Shown: positions 1-6,649, counted from the first letter of the stretch. The stretch: DNA of 8,153 nucleotides from AC-50 sp035640455 (GCA_035640455.1 DASQWB010000056.1:1-8153), one strand, 5' to 3'. Numbers and translations are program-made. Notes: generated by a model not told the origin, from the letters alone.

Positions 1-988
1 CCGGCTCGGCTTCGCCGTCACGTACTCGACGACCTATCACCCACCCGAGCAGTGCGCCCGCGTCTTCAGCTCGCTCGACCACCTGACGAACGGCCGCATC
101 GCCTGGAACGTCGTCACCTCCTACCTCGAGTCGGCGGCGAAGAACGGGCTCGGCGAGTTCCTCGAGCACGACGCGCGCTACGACCGCGCGGACGAGTACA
201 TGGGGGTCGTCGAGGGCCTCTGGGAGCGGACCTTCGAGCCCTCGCCGCAGCGGACGCCGGTCGTCTACCAGGCGGGCGCCTCGCCGCGCGGCCTCGCGTT
301 CGCGGCGCGGCACGCCGAGGTCGTCTTCCTGACGCTCACCGGCCCGAAGCGCGGCGGCGAGCAAGTCGCCGAGCTCCGCCGCCTCGCCGAGGAGCAGGGC
401 CGCGACCCGGCCGCGGTGAAGGCGCTCCAGGGCATCCTCGTCACGGTCGGGCAAACGGAGGCGGAAGCGGAGCGCAAGGCGAAGCTCTACACCTCCCTCA
501 CGAGCCCCGAGTCGGTGCTGACGAAGTGGTGCGGCTGGATGGGCGTCGACCTCGCGGCCTATCCCGAGGAGACCCGGCTCACCGACGTGCCGAACGAGGC
601 GGTGCGCTCCGTACTCGGCTTCCTGCGCCGCGTCTCGACGGAGCGCGAGTGGACGGTCGGCGACGCGCGCGACTTCATCACGAAGCTGCCGCCGCCGACG
701 CGGACGACCGCGCTCTACGGGACGCCGGAGCAGGTCGCCGACCGGATGGAGCAATGGCTCGAGCAGGCGGGGATCGACGGCTTCAACCTCCTGCCCTGCC
801 CGCCGAGCGGCGGGATCGACGACATCTGCGACCTGCTCGTGCCGGAGCTCCAGCGCCGCGGGCTCTTCCGCCGCGCGTACGACCCGGCGGAACGGACGCT
901 GCGCGAGCGCTATTTCGGCGCCGGCCGGAGCCGCTACGCCGGCCCGAGAGAGACGAGCGGCTGGCTCGTCCACGCGCAGGCCACGTGA
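1..988 (+). CDS. LLM-class flavin-dependent monooxygenase, NtaA/SnaA/DszA family (5' partial)
   Basis: The reading frame is open from base 2 to the TGA at 986-988 (328 codons visible); the N-terminus lies outside the window. The family uses FMNH2 from a partner reductase to oxygenate substrates such as aminopolycarboxylates (NtaA/EmoA), sulfones (DszA) or pristinamycin (SnaA); the substrate here cannot be told. Family signatures visible are GRIAWNVVTSYLESAAKNGL, then YDRADEYM, then EPSPQRTPVVYQAGASPRG followed by FAARHAEVVF, and a C-terminal YGTPEQVADRMEQWLEQAGIDGFNL, all typical of the bacterial-luciferase-like TIM barrel. Oddly, LWE is followed almost at once by EPSPQRTP. From memory, family members have about 40 residues between these blocks, including an H-x-G-x-x-F segment. 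The stop overlaps the start of the next gene (GTGA), so the two are probably translationally coupled. The family call is firm; function after the internal loss is uncertain. Confidence 0.88.
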   Translation, partial: RLGFAVTYSTTYHPPEQCARVFSSLDHLTNGRIAWNVVTSYLESAAKNGLGEFLEHDARYDRADEYMGVVEGLWERTFEPSPQRTPVVYQAGASPRGLAFAARHAEVVFLTLTGPKRGGEQVAELRRLAEEQGRDPAAVKALQGILVTVGQTEAEAERKAKLYTSLTSPESVLTKWCGWMGVDLAAYPEETRLTDVPNEAVRSVLGFLRRVSTEREWTVGDARDFITKLPPPTRTTALYGTPEQVADRMEQWLEQAGIDGFNLLPCPPSGGIDDICDLLVPELQRRGLFRRAYDPAERTLRERYFGAGRSRYAGPRETSGWLVHAQAT

Positions 989-2397
989 CGTCGACCTTCG
1001 CGATGACGATCGCCGGCCGCGCCGTCCGCGGCGCCGGCGACTTCGAGGTCCTCGACCCCGCGACCGGCGAGACGCTCTCGCTCGCGCCGGCGGCGAGCCG
1101 CGAGCAGCTCGACGAGGCGATGGACGCCGCGCTCGCCGCCTTCCGCCGCTGGCGCGCCGACGAGCCGGCGCGCCGGTCGGCGCTCGCCGCCGCGGCGGAA
1201 GCGGTCGAGTCGGCGACGTACGAGCTCGCGAAGGTGCTCACGCAGGAGCAGGGAAAGCCGCTGCGGGAGTCGCTCGCAGAGGTCGGGACGTGCGCAACCT
1301 GGCTGCGCTACTTCGCCGAGCTCGAGTTGCCCCGGGAGATCGTCCAGGACGACGAGCACGCGCTCGTCGAGGTCGTCCGGCGCCCGCTCGGCGTCGTCGC
1401 GGCGATCACGCCCTGGAACTTCCCGCTCGCGCTCGCCTTCTGGAAGATCGCGCCCGCGCTCCGCGCCGGGAACACCGTCGTCCTCAAGCCGTCGCCGTTC
1501 ACGCCGCTGACGACGCTCAGGCTCGCCGAGCTCCTTCGACCTCTCCTTCCGGCCGGCGTGCTGAACGTCGTCAGCGGCGGCGACGAGCTCGGCGAGTGGA
1601 TGAGCGCGCACCCGGTCCCACGGAAGATCAGCTTCACCGGCTCGATCGCGACCGGCAAGCACGTCGCGACCTCGGCGGCGACCGACCTCAAGCGTGTCAC
1701 CCTCGAGCTCGGCGGCAACGACCCGGCGATCCTGCTCGACGACGTCGACCCCGTCGCGCTCGCGAACCGCCTCTTCTGGGGCGCCTTCTACAACTGCGGC
1801 CAGGTCTGCGCGGGGATCAAGCGGATCTACGCGCCGGAGCGCCTCTACGACGACGTCGTCGCCTCGCTCGCCGAGCGCGCCCGCTCGGTCAAGGTCGCGA
1901 ACGGCATGGACGACGGCGTCCGCGTCGGCCCGATCGCGACGCGGCCGCAGTTCGAGCGAGTCGACGACCTCGTCGCCGACGCCGTCGCGAACGGCGCCCA
2001 CGTCGCCGCCGGCGGCGCGCCGCTCTCGCTCGGCGGCTACTTCTTCGCCCCGACCGTCCTCTCCGGAGCCTCCGACGCGATGCGGATCGTGGCCGAGGAG
2101 CAGTTCGGGCCGGCGCTCCCGGTGATCCCGTATCGCGACCTCGACGACGCGCTCGAGCACGCGAACGCGACGCAGTTCGGGCTCGGCGGCTCGGTCTGGA
2201 GCGCCGACCCGAGGCGCGCGGCGGCCGTCGCCGGCGAGCTCGAGACGGGCACGGCCTGGGTGAACACGCACGCCGTCCTCGCGCCGCACCAGCCCTTCGG
2301 CGGCAGGAAGTGGAGCGGCATCGGCGTCGAGAACGGCCCGTGGGGGCTCTACGGGTTCACCGAGCTCCAGGTGCTCCACCGCGCGCGGGCTACGTAG
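985..2397 (+). CDS. Aldehyde dehydrogenase (NAD(P)+-dependent, ALDH superfamily)
   Basis: A full-length ALDH of 470 residues from GTG 985; a second possible start is ATG 1003 (464 residues). GTG 985 is preferred because it overlaps the monooxygenase stop as GTGA, although the upstream Shine-Dalgarno (CAGG, 977-980) is weak. It oxidises an aldehyde to the acid in the cytosol. From residue 1 = GTG, the catalytic set is complete: N145 in TPWNF, K168 in LKPSP (cofactor), general base E241 in TLELGGND, nucleophile C275 in NCGQVCAG and E372 in EQFGP. The spacings N-K 23, E-C 34 and C-E 97 equal those of human ALDH2. The C-terminal PFGGRKWSGIG block is also intact. Its substrate is inferred to be an aldehyde released by the upstream flavin monooxygenase. 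Members close to succinate-semialdehyde or lactaldehyde dehydrogenases look similar, so no gene symbol is given. Confidence 0.95.
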   Translation: MTSTFAMTIAGRAVRGAGDFEVLDPATGETLSLAPAASREQLDEAMDAALAAFRRWRADEPARRSALAAAAEAVESATYELAKVLTQEQGKPLRESLAEVGTCATWLRYFAELELPREIVQDDEHALVEVVRRPLGVVAAITPWNFPLALAFWKIAPALRAGNTVVLKPSPFTPLTTLRLAELLRPLLPAGVLNVVSGGDELGEWMSAHPVPRKISFTGSIATGKHVATSAATDLKRVTLELGGNDPAILLDDVDPVALANRLFWGAFYNCGQVCAGIKRIYAPERLYDDVVASLAERARSVKVANGMDDGVRVGPIATRPQFERVDDLVADAVANGAHVAAGGAPLSLGGYFFAPTVLSGASDAMRIVAEEQFGPALPVIPYRDLDDALEHANATQFGLGGSVWSADPRRAAAVAGELETGTAWVNTHAVLAPHQPFGGRKWSGIGVENGPWGLYGFTELQVLHRARAT

Positions 2398-2410
2398 AAC
2401 GGCCGAAACG

Positions 2411-2439
2411 TTGTCGGGGCTCGAGCCGGCCGCTAGCGT
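2411..2439 (+). promoter_or_regulatory. Candidate sigma-70-type promoter for the VOC/permease unit
   Basis: TTGTCG (2411-2416) and TAGCGT (2434-2439) are separated by exactly 17 bases. They match actinobacterial -35 (TTGnnn) and -10 (TAnnnT) patterns. Transcription would begin about 28 bases before the ATG at 2474. The spacer holds a perfect 10-bp palindrome, GGCTCGAGCC (2418-2427), a place where a repressor could sit, although short palindromes are common in such GC-rich DNA. The 76-base gap after the dehydrogenase stop shows no terminator-like hairpin, so read-through from upstream is also possible. Confidence 0.45.
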
Positions 2440-2473
2440 CGCGCCGCCCAGCAACCAGCCCGAGAGGAGCGAG

Positions 2474-2863
2474 ATGTCCGGCACGATCGTCCACTTCGAC
2501 ATTCCCGCAGCGGAGACCGAGCGGGCGCTCGGCTTCTACCGGAAGTGCTTCGGCTGGAAGTTCGGCCAGTTCGACGGCGAGGACGACTACCACCTGACCT
2601 ACGCCGGCGGACCGCCCGGCGGCCTCGCACCCTCGGGAGCCATCTACGGCCTCTCCGCGCACGAGGCGTCGCCGGGAGTGATCGTCCTCTACGTCGAGGT
2701 CGACGACATCGACGAGGCGATCGAGCGCGTCCGCGAGAACGGCGGCACGGCCAAGGATCCGGAGGAGGTTCCGGGCACGATCTGGTACGCCCACTGCACC
2801 GACAGCGAGGGCAACGTCTTCGGCCTCCTCCAGCGGAACCCGGACTACCAGCCACCCGAGTAG
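2474..2863 (+). CDS. VOC (glyoxalase/bleomycin-resistance fold) family protein
   Basis: 129 residues, a normal length for a two-module VOC protein. ATG 2474 is preceded by GAGGAG at 2464-2469, an excellent Shine-Dalgarno. The first half carries IVHFDIPA then RALGFYRKCFGWKF (residues 5-30), the usual beta-alpha start of a VOC module. The second half has VLYVEVDDIDEAIERVRENG (71-90) and ends in DSEGNVFGLLQ (110-120). H7 sits where the first metal ligand of glyoxalase-type enzymes lies. The glutamate normally found after the terminal GN motif is a glycine here (G117), as in the 'EGNVFG' subgroup, so a classical metal-dependent glyoxalase I is unlikely. The biochemical role is unknown. It is 30 bases upstream of a metal permease and probably shares its mRNA. 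Confidence 0.88.
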   Translation: MSGTIVHFDIPAAETERALGFYRKCFGWKFGQFDGEDDYHLTYAGGPPGGLAPSGAIYGLSAHEASPGVIVLYVEVDDIDEAIERVRENGGTAKDPEEVPGTIWYAHCTDSEGNVFGLLQRNPDYQPPE

Positions 2864-2893
2864 CGTCGGCCCGCGGCAAGCGGGAGGCGCCGC

Positions 2894-3637
2894 GTGTTCG
2901 GGCTCGACGACGCAATCGCGTCCCGATCCGACGGGCACAGCCTGCTCCTCGTCGCCGTCGTCGCGGTCCTGCTCGGGCTGCGGCACGCGACCGACCCGGA
3001 CCACGTCGCCGCCGTCACGACGCTCGTCGCCTCCTCACGCGAGCGCGCGACCCCAGCCGCGGCCCGGCTCGGGCTCGCCTGGGGCCTCGGGCACGCGACG
3101 ATGCTGTTCGTCTTCGGCCTCCCCATCGTCTTCTTCCACGCCGCGCTGCCCGACGGCGTGCAGCGGTTCGCCGAGGCGGCCGTCGGCGCGCTGATCGTCT
3201 GCCTCGCCCTGCGGCTCCTGCGGCGCTGGCGGCGCGGCTCGTTCCACGCCCATGCGCACGCGCACGGCGGCTCGTCGCACCGCCATCTGCACGAGCACGT
3301 CCGGAGCCCGCGCCACGAGCATCCGCACCGCGGGCGCACGGCGCTCGGCGCCTTCGCGATCGGGCTCGTGCACGGCATGGCCGGAAGCGCCGGCGTCGGG
3401 ATCCTCCTCATCGCCGGCATCGGTTCGAGCCGGCTCGCGGTGCTCGCCCTCGGGCTGCTCGCGGCGGGCACCGCGGCCTCGATGACGATCCTCACGACTG
3501 GCTTCGGCCGCGCGCTCGTCAGCCGCCCGGTCCGCTCGGCCTACGTCGCGCTCGCGCCAGTCCTGGGCGTCGCGAGCCTCGCCTTCGGCGTCTGGTACGC
3601 CCTCGGCGCGCTCGAGCTCGTCCCCTACGGTCTCTGA
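2894..3637 (+). CDS. Nickel/cobalt-type (HoxN/NixA/UreH-like) membrane permease with His-rich loop
   Basis: 247 residues starting at GTG 2894, with GGGAGG (2882-2887) six bases upstream. The first membrane segment carries R30-H31-A-T-D-P-D36-H37, the HX4DH nickel/cobalt-binding signature of NiCoT permeases. Further conserved-looking blocks are GLGHATMLFVFG (64-75) and GLVHGMAGSAGVG (157-169). About six hydrophobic segments are visible, fewer than the eight of full NiCoTs, which fits the shorter UreH/RcnA-like members. Residues 118-145 form a cytosolic-type loop with 11 histidines in 28 positions, probably metal buffering. Whether it imports or exports, and whether Ni, Co or another metal, cannot be read from the sequence. 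A small hairpin (CCCGC 2870-2874 with GCGGG 2880-2884) overlaps the Shine-Dalgarno. It is likely co-transcribed with the VOC gene and ends at a strong terminator. Confidence 0.87.
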   Translation: MFGLDDAIASRSDGHSLLLVAVVAVLLGLRHATDPDHVAAVTTLVASSRERATPAAARLGLAWGLGHATMLFVFGLPIVFFHAALPDGVQRFAEAAVGALIVCLALRLLRRWRRGSFHAHAHAHGGSSHRHLHEHVRSPRHEHPHRGRTALGAFAIGLVHGMAGSAGVGILLIAGIGSSRLAVLALGLLAAGTAASMTILTTGFGRALVSRPVRSAYVALAPVLGVASLAFGVWYALGALELVPYGL

Positions 3638-3643
3638 GGCGCG

Positions 3644-3679
3644 GCACGGACGCGCAGGCTTAGCGCTGCGCGTCCGTGC
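3644..3679. terminator. Bidirectional terminator between convergent metal-transporter genes
   Basis: A perfect 14-bp stem (GCACGGACGCGCAG at 3644-3657 with its complement at 3666-3679) around an 8-base loop. It starts 6 bases after the permease stop and lies 29 bases beyond the stop of the opposing ZIP gene. No clear U-tract follows on either side, as is common in high-GC actinobacteria. Its symmetry and placement suit termination from both directions. Confidence 0.8.
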
Positions 3680-3708
3680 GGGGTCATTTGCGAAACGGGT
3701 CCGAGGCG

Positions 3709-4557
3709 CTACCCGCCCGCGAGCTCGACGACGAAGTCGGTCGCGTAGCCGAGCAGGAGCCCGAACAGGAGCAGCCACGTGACGAGCGCGGGATGGCCGA
3801 AGCGCCGGTTGACCGTGAGGAGCTCCTGGACGACGTACAGGATCGAGCCCGCCGCGACGGCGAAGAAGGCGACCGAGACGGCCTCGCTCACCCAGGCGTG
3901 GCCGACGACCGTGCCCAGGAAGGTCGGGCCGCCGCCGATCAGCCCGAGCAGGCCGAGGAAGCGCCAGCTCGGCAGGTCGGGCTCGCTCGTCATCGGGCCG
4001 ACGATCCCGAAGCTCTCCGTCGCGTTGTGCAGCCCGAAGCCGACGATTAGCGTCAGCGCGAGCGCGGTCTCGCCGGCGGCGGCCGACTGGCCGATCGTCA
4101 GGCCCTCGCCGAAGTTGTGCAACCCGATCCCGGTTGCGATCAGGAGCGCGAGCCGCCGCGCCGGGCTCAGCGACAGCACCCAAGTGCGCGACTCGAACTC
4201 CTCGACCGCCGCCGCGCCGGGTCCGATCAGCGGCGACCGGCGGCGCCGGCCGCCGACCCAGAACTCGTAGTAGAGGAGGCTCGTCATCCCGGCGACGAGG
4301 CCCCCGCCGAGCAGGACGGCGAGCCCGGCGAACGTGCCCCACGAGCCGCCGTCGGATGCGGTGGTGAGCGCCTCCTCGACCGGCTCGACCGCGTGGACGA
4401 GCACGTCGGCGAGCAGGAAGACGAGGATCCCGCAGGCGAGCGAGCTGAGCGCCGCGCGCACGCGTGTGTCGGTGGTACGGACGCGGCCCATCGGCAGTCC
4501 GAGCAGGAGTGTCGATCCGGCCAGCGCTCCGAGGACAAGGGTCTGAGCAGTGGACAT
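3709..4557 (-). CDS. ZIP-family divalent metal transporter (ZupT/GufA-like)
   Basis: 282 residues with ATG at 4557 and Shine-Dalgarno AGGGGAG (4564-4570, minus strand) six bases before it. About eight hydrophobic segments are visible. The two metal-site helices carry GIGLHNFGEG (residues 143-152; H147, N148, E151) and GFGLHNATES (173-182; H177, N178, E181), the ZIP transmembrane IV and V signatures. It probably moves Zn, Mn, Fe or a related ion into the cytosol; the metal cannot be told. The loop between helices III and IV (101-120) is arginine-rich (GGRRRR) and not histidine-rich as in many ZIPs. The leader holds a 9-bp hairpin that covers the ribosome-binding site. The gene converges on a nickel/cobalt-type permease, so metal handling dominates this stretch. 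It lies 112 bases downstream of rtcB on the same strand. Confidence 0.9.
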   Translation of the reverse strand: MSTAQTLVLGALAGSTLLLGLPMGRVRTTDTRVRAALSSLACGILVFLLADVLVHAVEPVEEALTTASDGGSWGTFAGLAVLLGGGLVAGMTSLLYYEFWVGGRRRRSPLIGPGAAAVEEFESRTWVLSLSPARRLALLIATGIGLHNFGEGLTIGQSAAAGETALALTLIVGFGLHNATESFGIVGPMTSEPDLPSWRFLGLLGLIGGGPTFLGTVVGHAWVSEAVSVAFFAVAAGSILYVVQELLTVNRRFGHPALVTWLLLFGLLLGYATDFVVELAGG

Positions 4558-4565
4558 GTCAGGCT

Positions 4566-4588
4566 CCCCTCACAGTCGATGTAAGGGG
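4566..4588 (-). promoter_or_regulatory. Hairpin sequestering the Shine-Dalgarno of the ZIP gene
   Basis: On the minus strand CCCCTTACA pairs with TGTGAGGGG (9 bp, one G-U) around the 5-base loop TCGAC. The 3' arm supplies five bases of the AGGGGAG ribosome-binding site, and the ATG follows six bases later. The same near-palindrome could instead act in DNA as a regulator's operator. Structure and overlap are seen directly; a regulatory role is inferred. Confidence 0.5.
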
Positions 4589-4620
4589 CGATGGTCGACG
4601 GCGCCGGCACGCGCTTGCAA

Positions 4621-4671
4621 CGTTCGGGGCCGATTCGAGCCGAACGACCGAGGGCCGCTCTCGCGGCCCTC
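4621..4671 (-). terminator. Tandem hairpins ending the rtcB transcript
   Basis: A perfect 9-bp stem with a 4-base loop (GAGGGCCGC 4650-4658, GCGGCCCTC 4663-4671) begins within the rtcB stop codon itself. A second inverted repeat follows downstream on the minus strand (CGTTCGG 4621-4627, CCGAACG 4640-4646). There is no U-tract. It probably separates rtcB from the ZIP gene, although partial read-through is possible because both are on the minus strand. Confidence 0.6.
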
Positions 4672-5977
4672 AGTCCTTGTACGGGTCGTACACGTCGCGG
4701 CCCGCCATCGCGACGCCGAGCGGGCGGAGCGTGTGCTTCACGCGAATCGTCTCGCCGTGGGCGGCGAGCACGTCCGGCAGGCGCTTGTACACCTCCGGTG
4801 CCTCGTCCGCGCCGCCGCCGATCAGGACGATGCCCTGCTCGCGCAGGCGGGTCTGCACGGCCGGCCAGTCGACGAGGCCCGGGCGGACGACCTGCTCGCT
4901 CCGCCACCTGCGCATCTTGGCGGTCGGGTGGTCCGGGCACTTCTCGCCCGCGTAGCCCTTCGCCGGAACCGAGAAGTCACAGTCTCGAACCGAGCACTGA
5001 TAGACGGTCTGCCGGCGGACACGGCCCGCGGCCTGCGACCGGCTCATCAGCCGCCCCGCGCCGTGCACGGTCGAGAAGAGCGCCTGCTCGTTCTCGTCCG
5101 ACTCGACGCCCTGGAGGATGACCGACTCGTCGCCCATCGAGCCGCCGACGAACCCCTCCTGGCCCGGCCGGGCCGGCGTGCAGCCCTTCCGGATGACCCA
5201 GTAGGTGCGGCCGAAGTGCTCCTCCCGCCACGCGAAGTTGTGGTGGTTGTGCACCTCGTAGTCGGCCTCGGCGCCGAGGATCTCGAGCACCTTGGCCACG
5301 ACGACGTCGCGGCCCGCGTAGGCGTACTCGCCGGCGATTTGCATTGCCGCAATGTATGACTCGCCGAGCTCGGAGCCCACCTCGAAGAGCACGGGCGGCG
5401 AGTCCATCTCGCCCTCGGCCGCGCGCTCGCCGAAGCGCTTGCCCTGCGCGAGCGCGAGGAACCCCGAGGCCGTCTTGTGCCCGAAGCCGCGCGAGCCGAA
5501 GTGGACGCCGACCCAGATCCGGCCCTGCTCGTCCTCCATCAGGTTGACGTAGTGGTTGCCGGAGCCGACGGTGCCGAGCTGCGACTCCGCGAGCTGCGCG
5601 AGCTTGCGCTGAGGCTCGAAGTCCGCCTTGCGGATCTTGTCCAGCACCGGGTGCTCGACCCGCTCCTGCGCGGAAACGCCCATCCCGAAGGAGATCCGGC
5701 GCGCGACCTCGCGCATGACCGGCTCGACGCCGCCGAGGGCGTCGAGATCCGCCCGCATGAGCCCGGTCCGCGCGGCCTTATTTCCGCAGCCAATGTCATA
5801 GCCCACACCCGACGGCGACACGTAGCCCTCGTAGGCGATGCCGCCGCCGATCGGCTGCGAGTAGCCGGGGTGGTGGTCGGCGCAGAGCACGCCGAGCTCG
5901 GCGTCGCCCGCCTCCATGCACCGCTCCAGCTGCTTCAGGCTCCGCTCGTCGACGGGGCCGAACGTCTTGATGCTCAT
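4670..5977 (-). CDS. rtcB: RNA-splicing ligase RtcB (with Cys/His insertion)
   Basis: 435 residues from ATG 5977, chosen because GGGAGG lies seven bases upstream. An in-frame ATG at 5995 would put that ribosome-binding site inside the coding region. RtcB joins 2',3'-cyclic phosphate or 3'-phosphate RNA ends to 5'-OH ends, using GTP and Mn2+, in tRNA and RNA repair. Active-site motifs are all present: CADHHPG (32-38), YDIGCGNK with D61 and C64 as metal ligands, GSGNHYVNL with H142, VHFGSRGFGH with H159, VHNHHNFA with H243, and VHGAGRLMSRSQA, where H305 is the expected GMP-linked histidine. Just after this comes C328-x4-C333-x13-C347-x2-H350, a zinc-ribbon-like cluster absent from the E. coli/Pyrococcus pattern I remember. 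The end, GGGADEAPEVYKRL (387-400), is typical. No archease or RtcA gene is nearby. A DUF2171-like gene lies 60 bases upstream on the same strand. Confidence 0.96.
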   Translation of the reverse strand: MSIKTFGPVDERSLKQLERCMEAGDAELGVLCADHHPGYSQPIGGGIAYEGYVSPSGVGYDIGCGNKAARTGLMRADLDALGGVEPVMREVARRISFGMGVSAQERVEHPVLDKIRKADFEPQRKLAQLAESQLGTVGSGNHYVNLMEDEQGRIWVGVHFGSRGFGHKTASGFLALAQGKRFGERAAEGEMDSPPVLFEVGSELGESYIAAMQIAGEYAYAGRDVVVAKVLEILGAEADYEVHNHHNFAWREEHFGRTYWVIRKGCTPARPGQEGFVGGSMGDESVILQGVESDENEQALFSTVHGAGRLMSRSQAAGRVRRQTVYQCSVRDCDFSVPAKGYAGEKCPDHPTAKMRRWRSEQVVRPGLVDWPAVQTRLREQGIVLIGGGADEAPEVYKRLPDVLAAHGETIRVKHTLRPLGVAMAGRDVYDPYKD

Positions 5978-6020
5978 GGAGTTCCCTCCCTTCATTGTGT
6001 CGGCGGGGGCAAATGAGACG

Positions 6021-6035
6021 GCTCCCGATCGGAGC
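6021..6035 (-). terminator. Weak hairpin after the DUF2171-like gene
   Basis: GCTCC (6021-6025) pairs with GGAGC (6031-6035) around CGATC, starting two bases past the TAG at 6038-6040 on the minus strand and followed by TCATTTG. Five base pairs is weak for a terminator. It may only attenuate transcription into rtcB. Confidence 0.25.
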
Positions 6036-6037
6036 GA

Positions 6038-6481
6038 CTACGAGAGCTTGCGGCGGAAGAAGAAGGCGATCCGCCGCCAGAGGTTCATCGGATGCTCGTG
6101 CCGCTGGATCGGCGCGATCACCCGTCCCTCGAGCTCGCGTGTCTCGGCGGCCAACTCCTCGCCGACCCCGCCCTTGCTGTCCGGCTCGATCTCGGCGGTC
6201 GTCGCCGGCTCGCGGTACTCACCGAGTTCGTCGACCTGTTGCGGTGTGAGCGAGAGCCGGACAGCGCCATCGGTGATCGACGCGACCTGCTCGGCGGGGA
6301 CGTAGCGCGGTTTGCCGAACGCGCTCGTCGCGATCGCCAGCCCGTTGAAGATGTCTTCGGTGTCGTCGCCCGCGACCTCGTCGACCTCGCCGACCTCGCT
6401 CCCGTCGGAGGCGTATGCCTTCCAGCCGGAACGGATCATGAGCCATGAGACGGGGTCGGCCACGACGGAGCATCGTGACAC
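6038..6481 (-). CDS. PRC-barrel/DUF2171-like protein with basic amphipathic C-terminus
   Basis: Up to 147 residues from GTG 6481. Alternatives are GTG 6463 (VADPVSWLM...) and ATG 6439 (133 residues); none has a convincing Shine-Dalgarno. The stretch from GWKAYASDGSEVGEVDEVAG through DIFNGLAIATSAFGKPRYVPAEQV to DGAVRLSL resembles the DUF2171/PRC-barrel-like domain of actinobacterial proteins, from memory. I would keep the DPVSWLM segment, as it looks like part of that domain's usual start. The middle is acidic and linker-like. The last 17 residues (PMNLWRRIAFFFRRKLS) are aromatic and basic and could form a membrane-surface helix. The role is unknown; PRC-barrel domains occur in photosynthetic reaction centres and RNA-processing proteins. 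It lies 60 bases before rtcB and is probably co-transcribed. The frame stays open far upstream of any usual start. Confidence 0.72.
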   Translation of the reverse strand: MSRCSVVADPVSWLMIRSGWKAYASDGSEVGEVDEVAGDDTEDIFNGLAIATSAFGKPRYVPAEQVASITDGAVRLSLTPQQVDELGEYREPATTAEIEPDSKGGVGEELAAETRELEGRVIAPIQRHEHPMNLWRRIAFFFRRKLS

Positions 6482-6649
6482 ATGACCTGTCGCTCCACCT
6501 CTCGTGCGGCGAGGCTGCTCGGGCTCGCGCTCCCGCCGGTCGTACTCGGCGCACTCCGCGACGAGCCCGCTGCGGAAGACGCGCAGGACCGCGACCGGCG
6601 TGTCGACCCTGTGCAGCGAGTTGGCGCGGCGCGCCGCGCTCCGCCCGAC

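Noticed and set aside
52..984. Open frame upstream of and in frame with the aldehyde dehydrogenase
   Set aside because: Its translation is arginine/proline-rich and out of frame with the clearly conserved flavin monooxygenase; it is a GC-rich shadow.
934..2502. Long minus-strand frame opposite the dehydrogenase
   Set aside because: It is an antisense shadow with a low-complexity Arg/Glu/Ala composition, and the plus strand has full ALDH motifs.
3035..4342. Long minus-strand frame spanning both transporter genes
   Set aside because: It runs through the terminator and antisense to the permease, and its composition is shadow-like.
5978..5995. ATG 5995 as the rtcB start
   Set aside because: The GGGAGG ribosome-binding site lies between 5995 and 5977, so the start at 5977 fits better.
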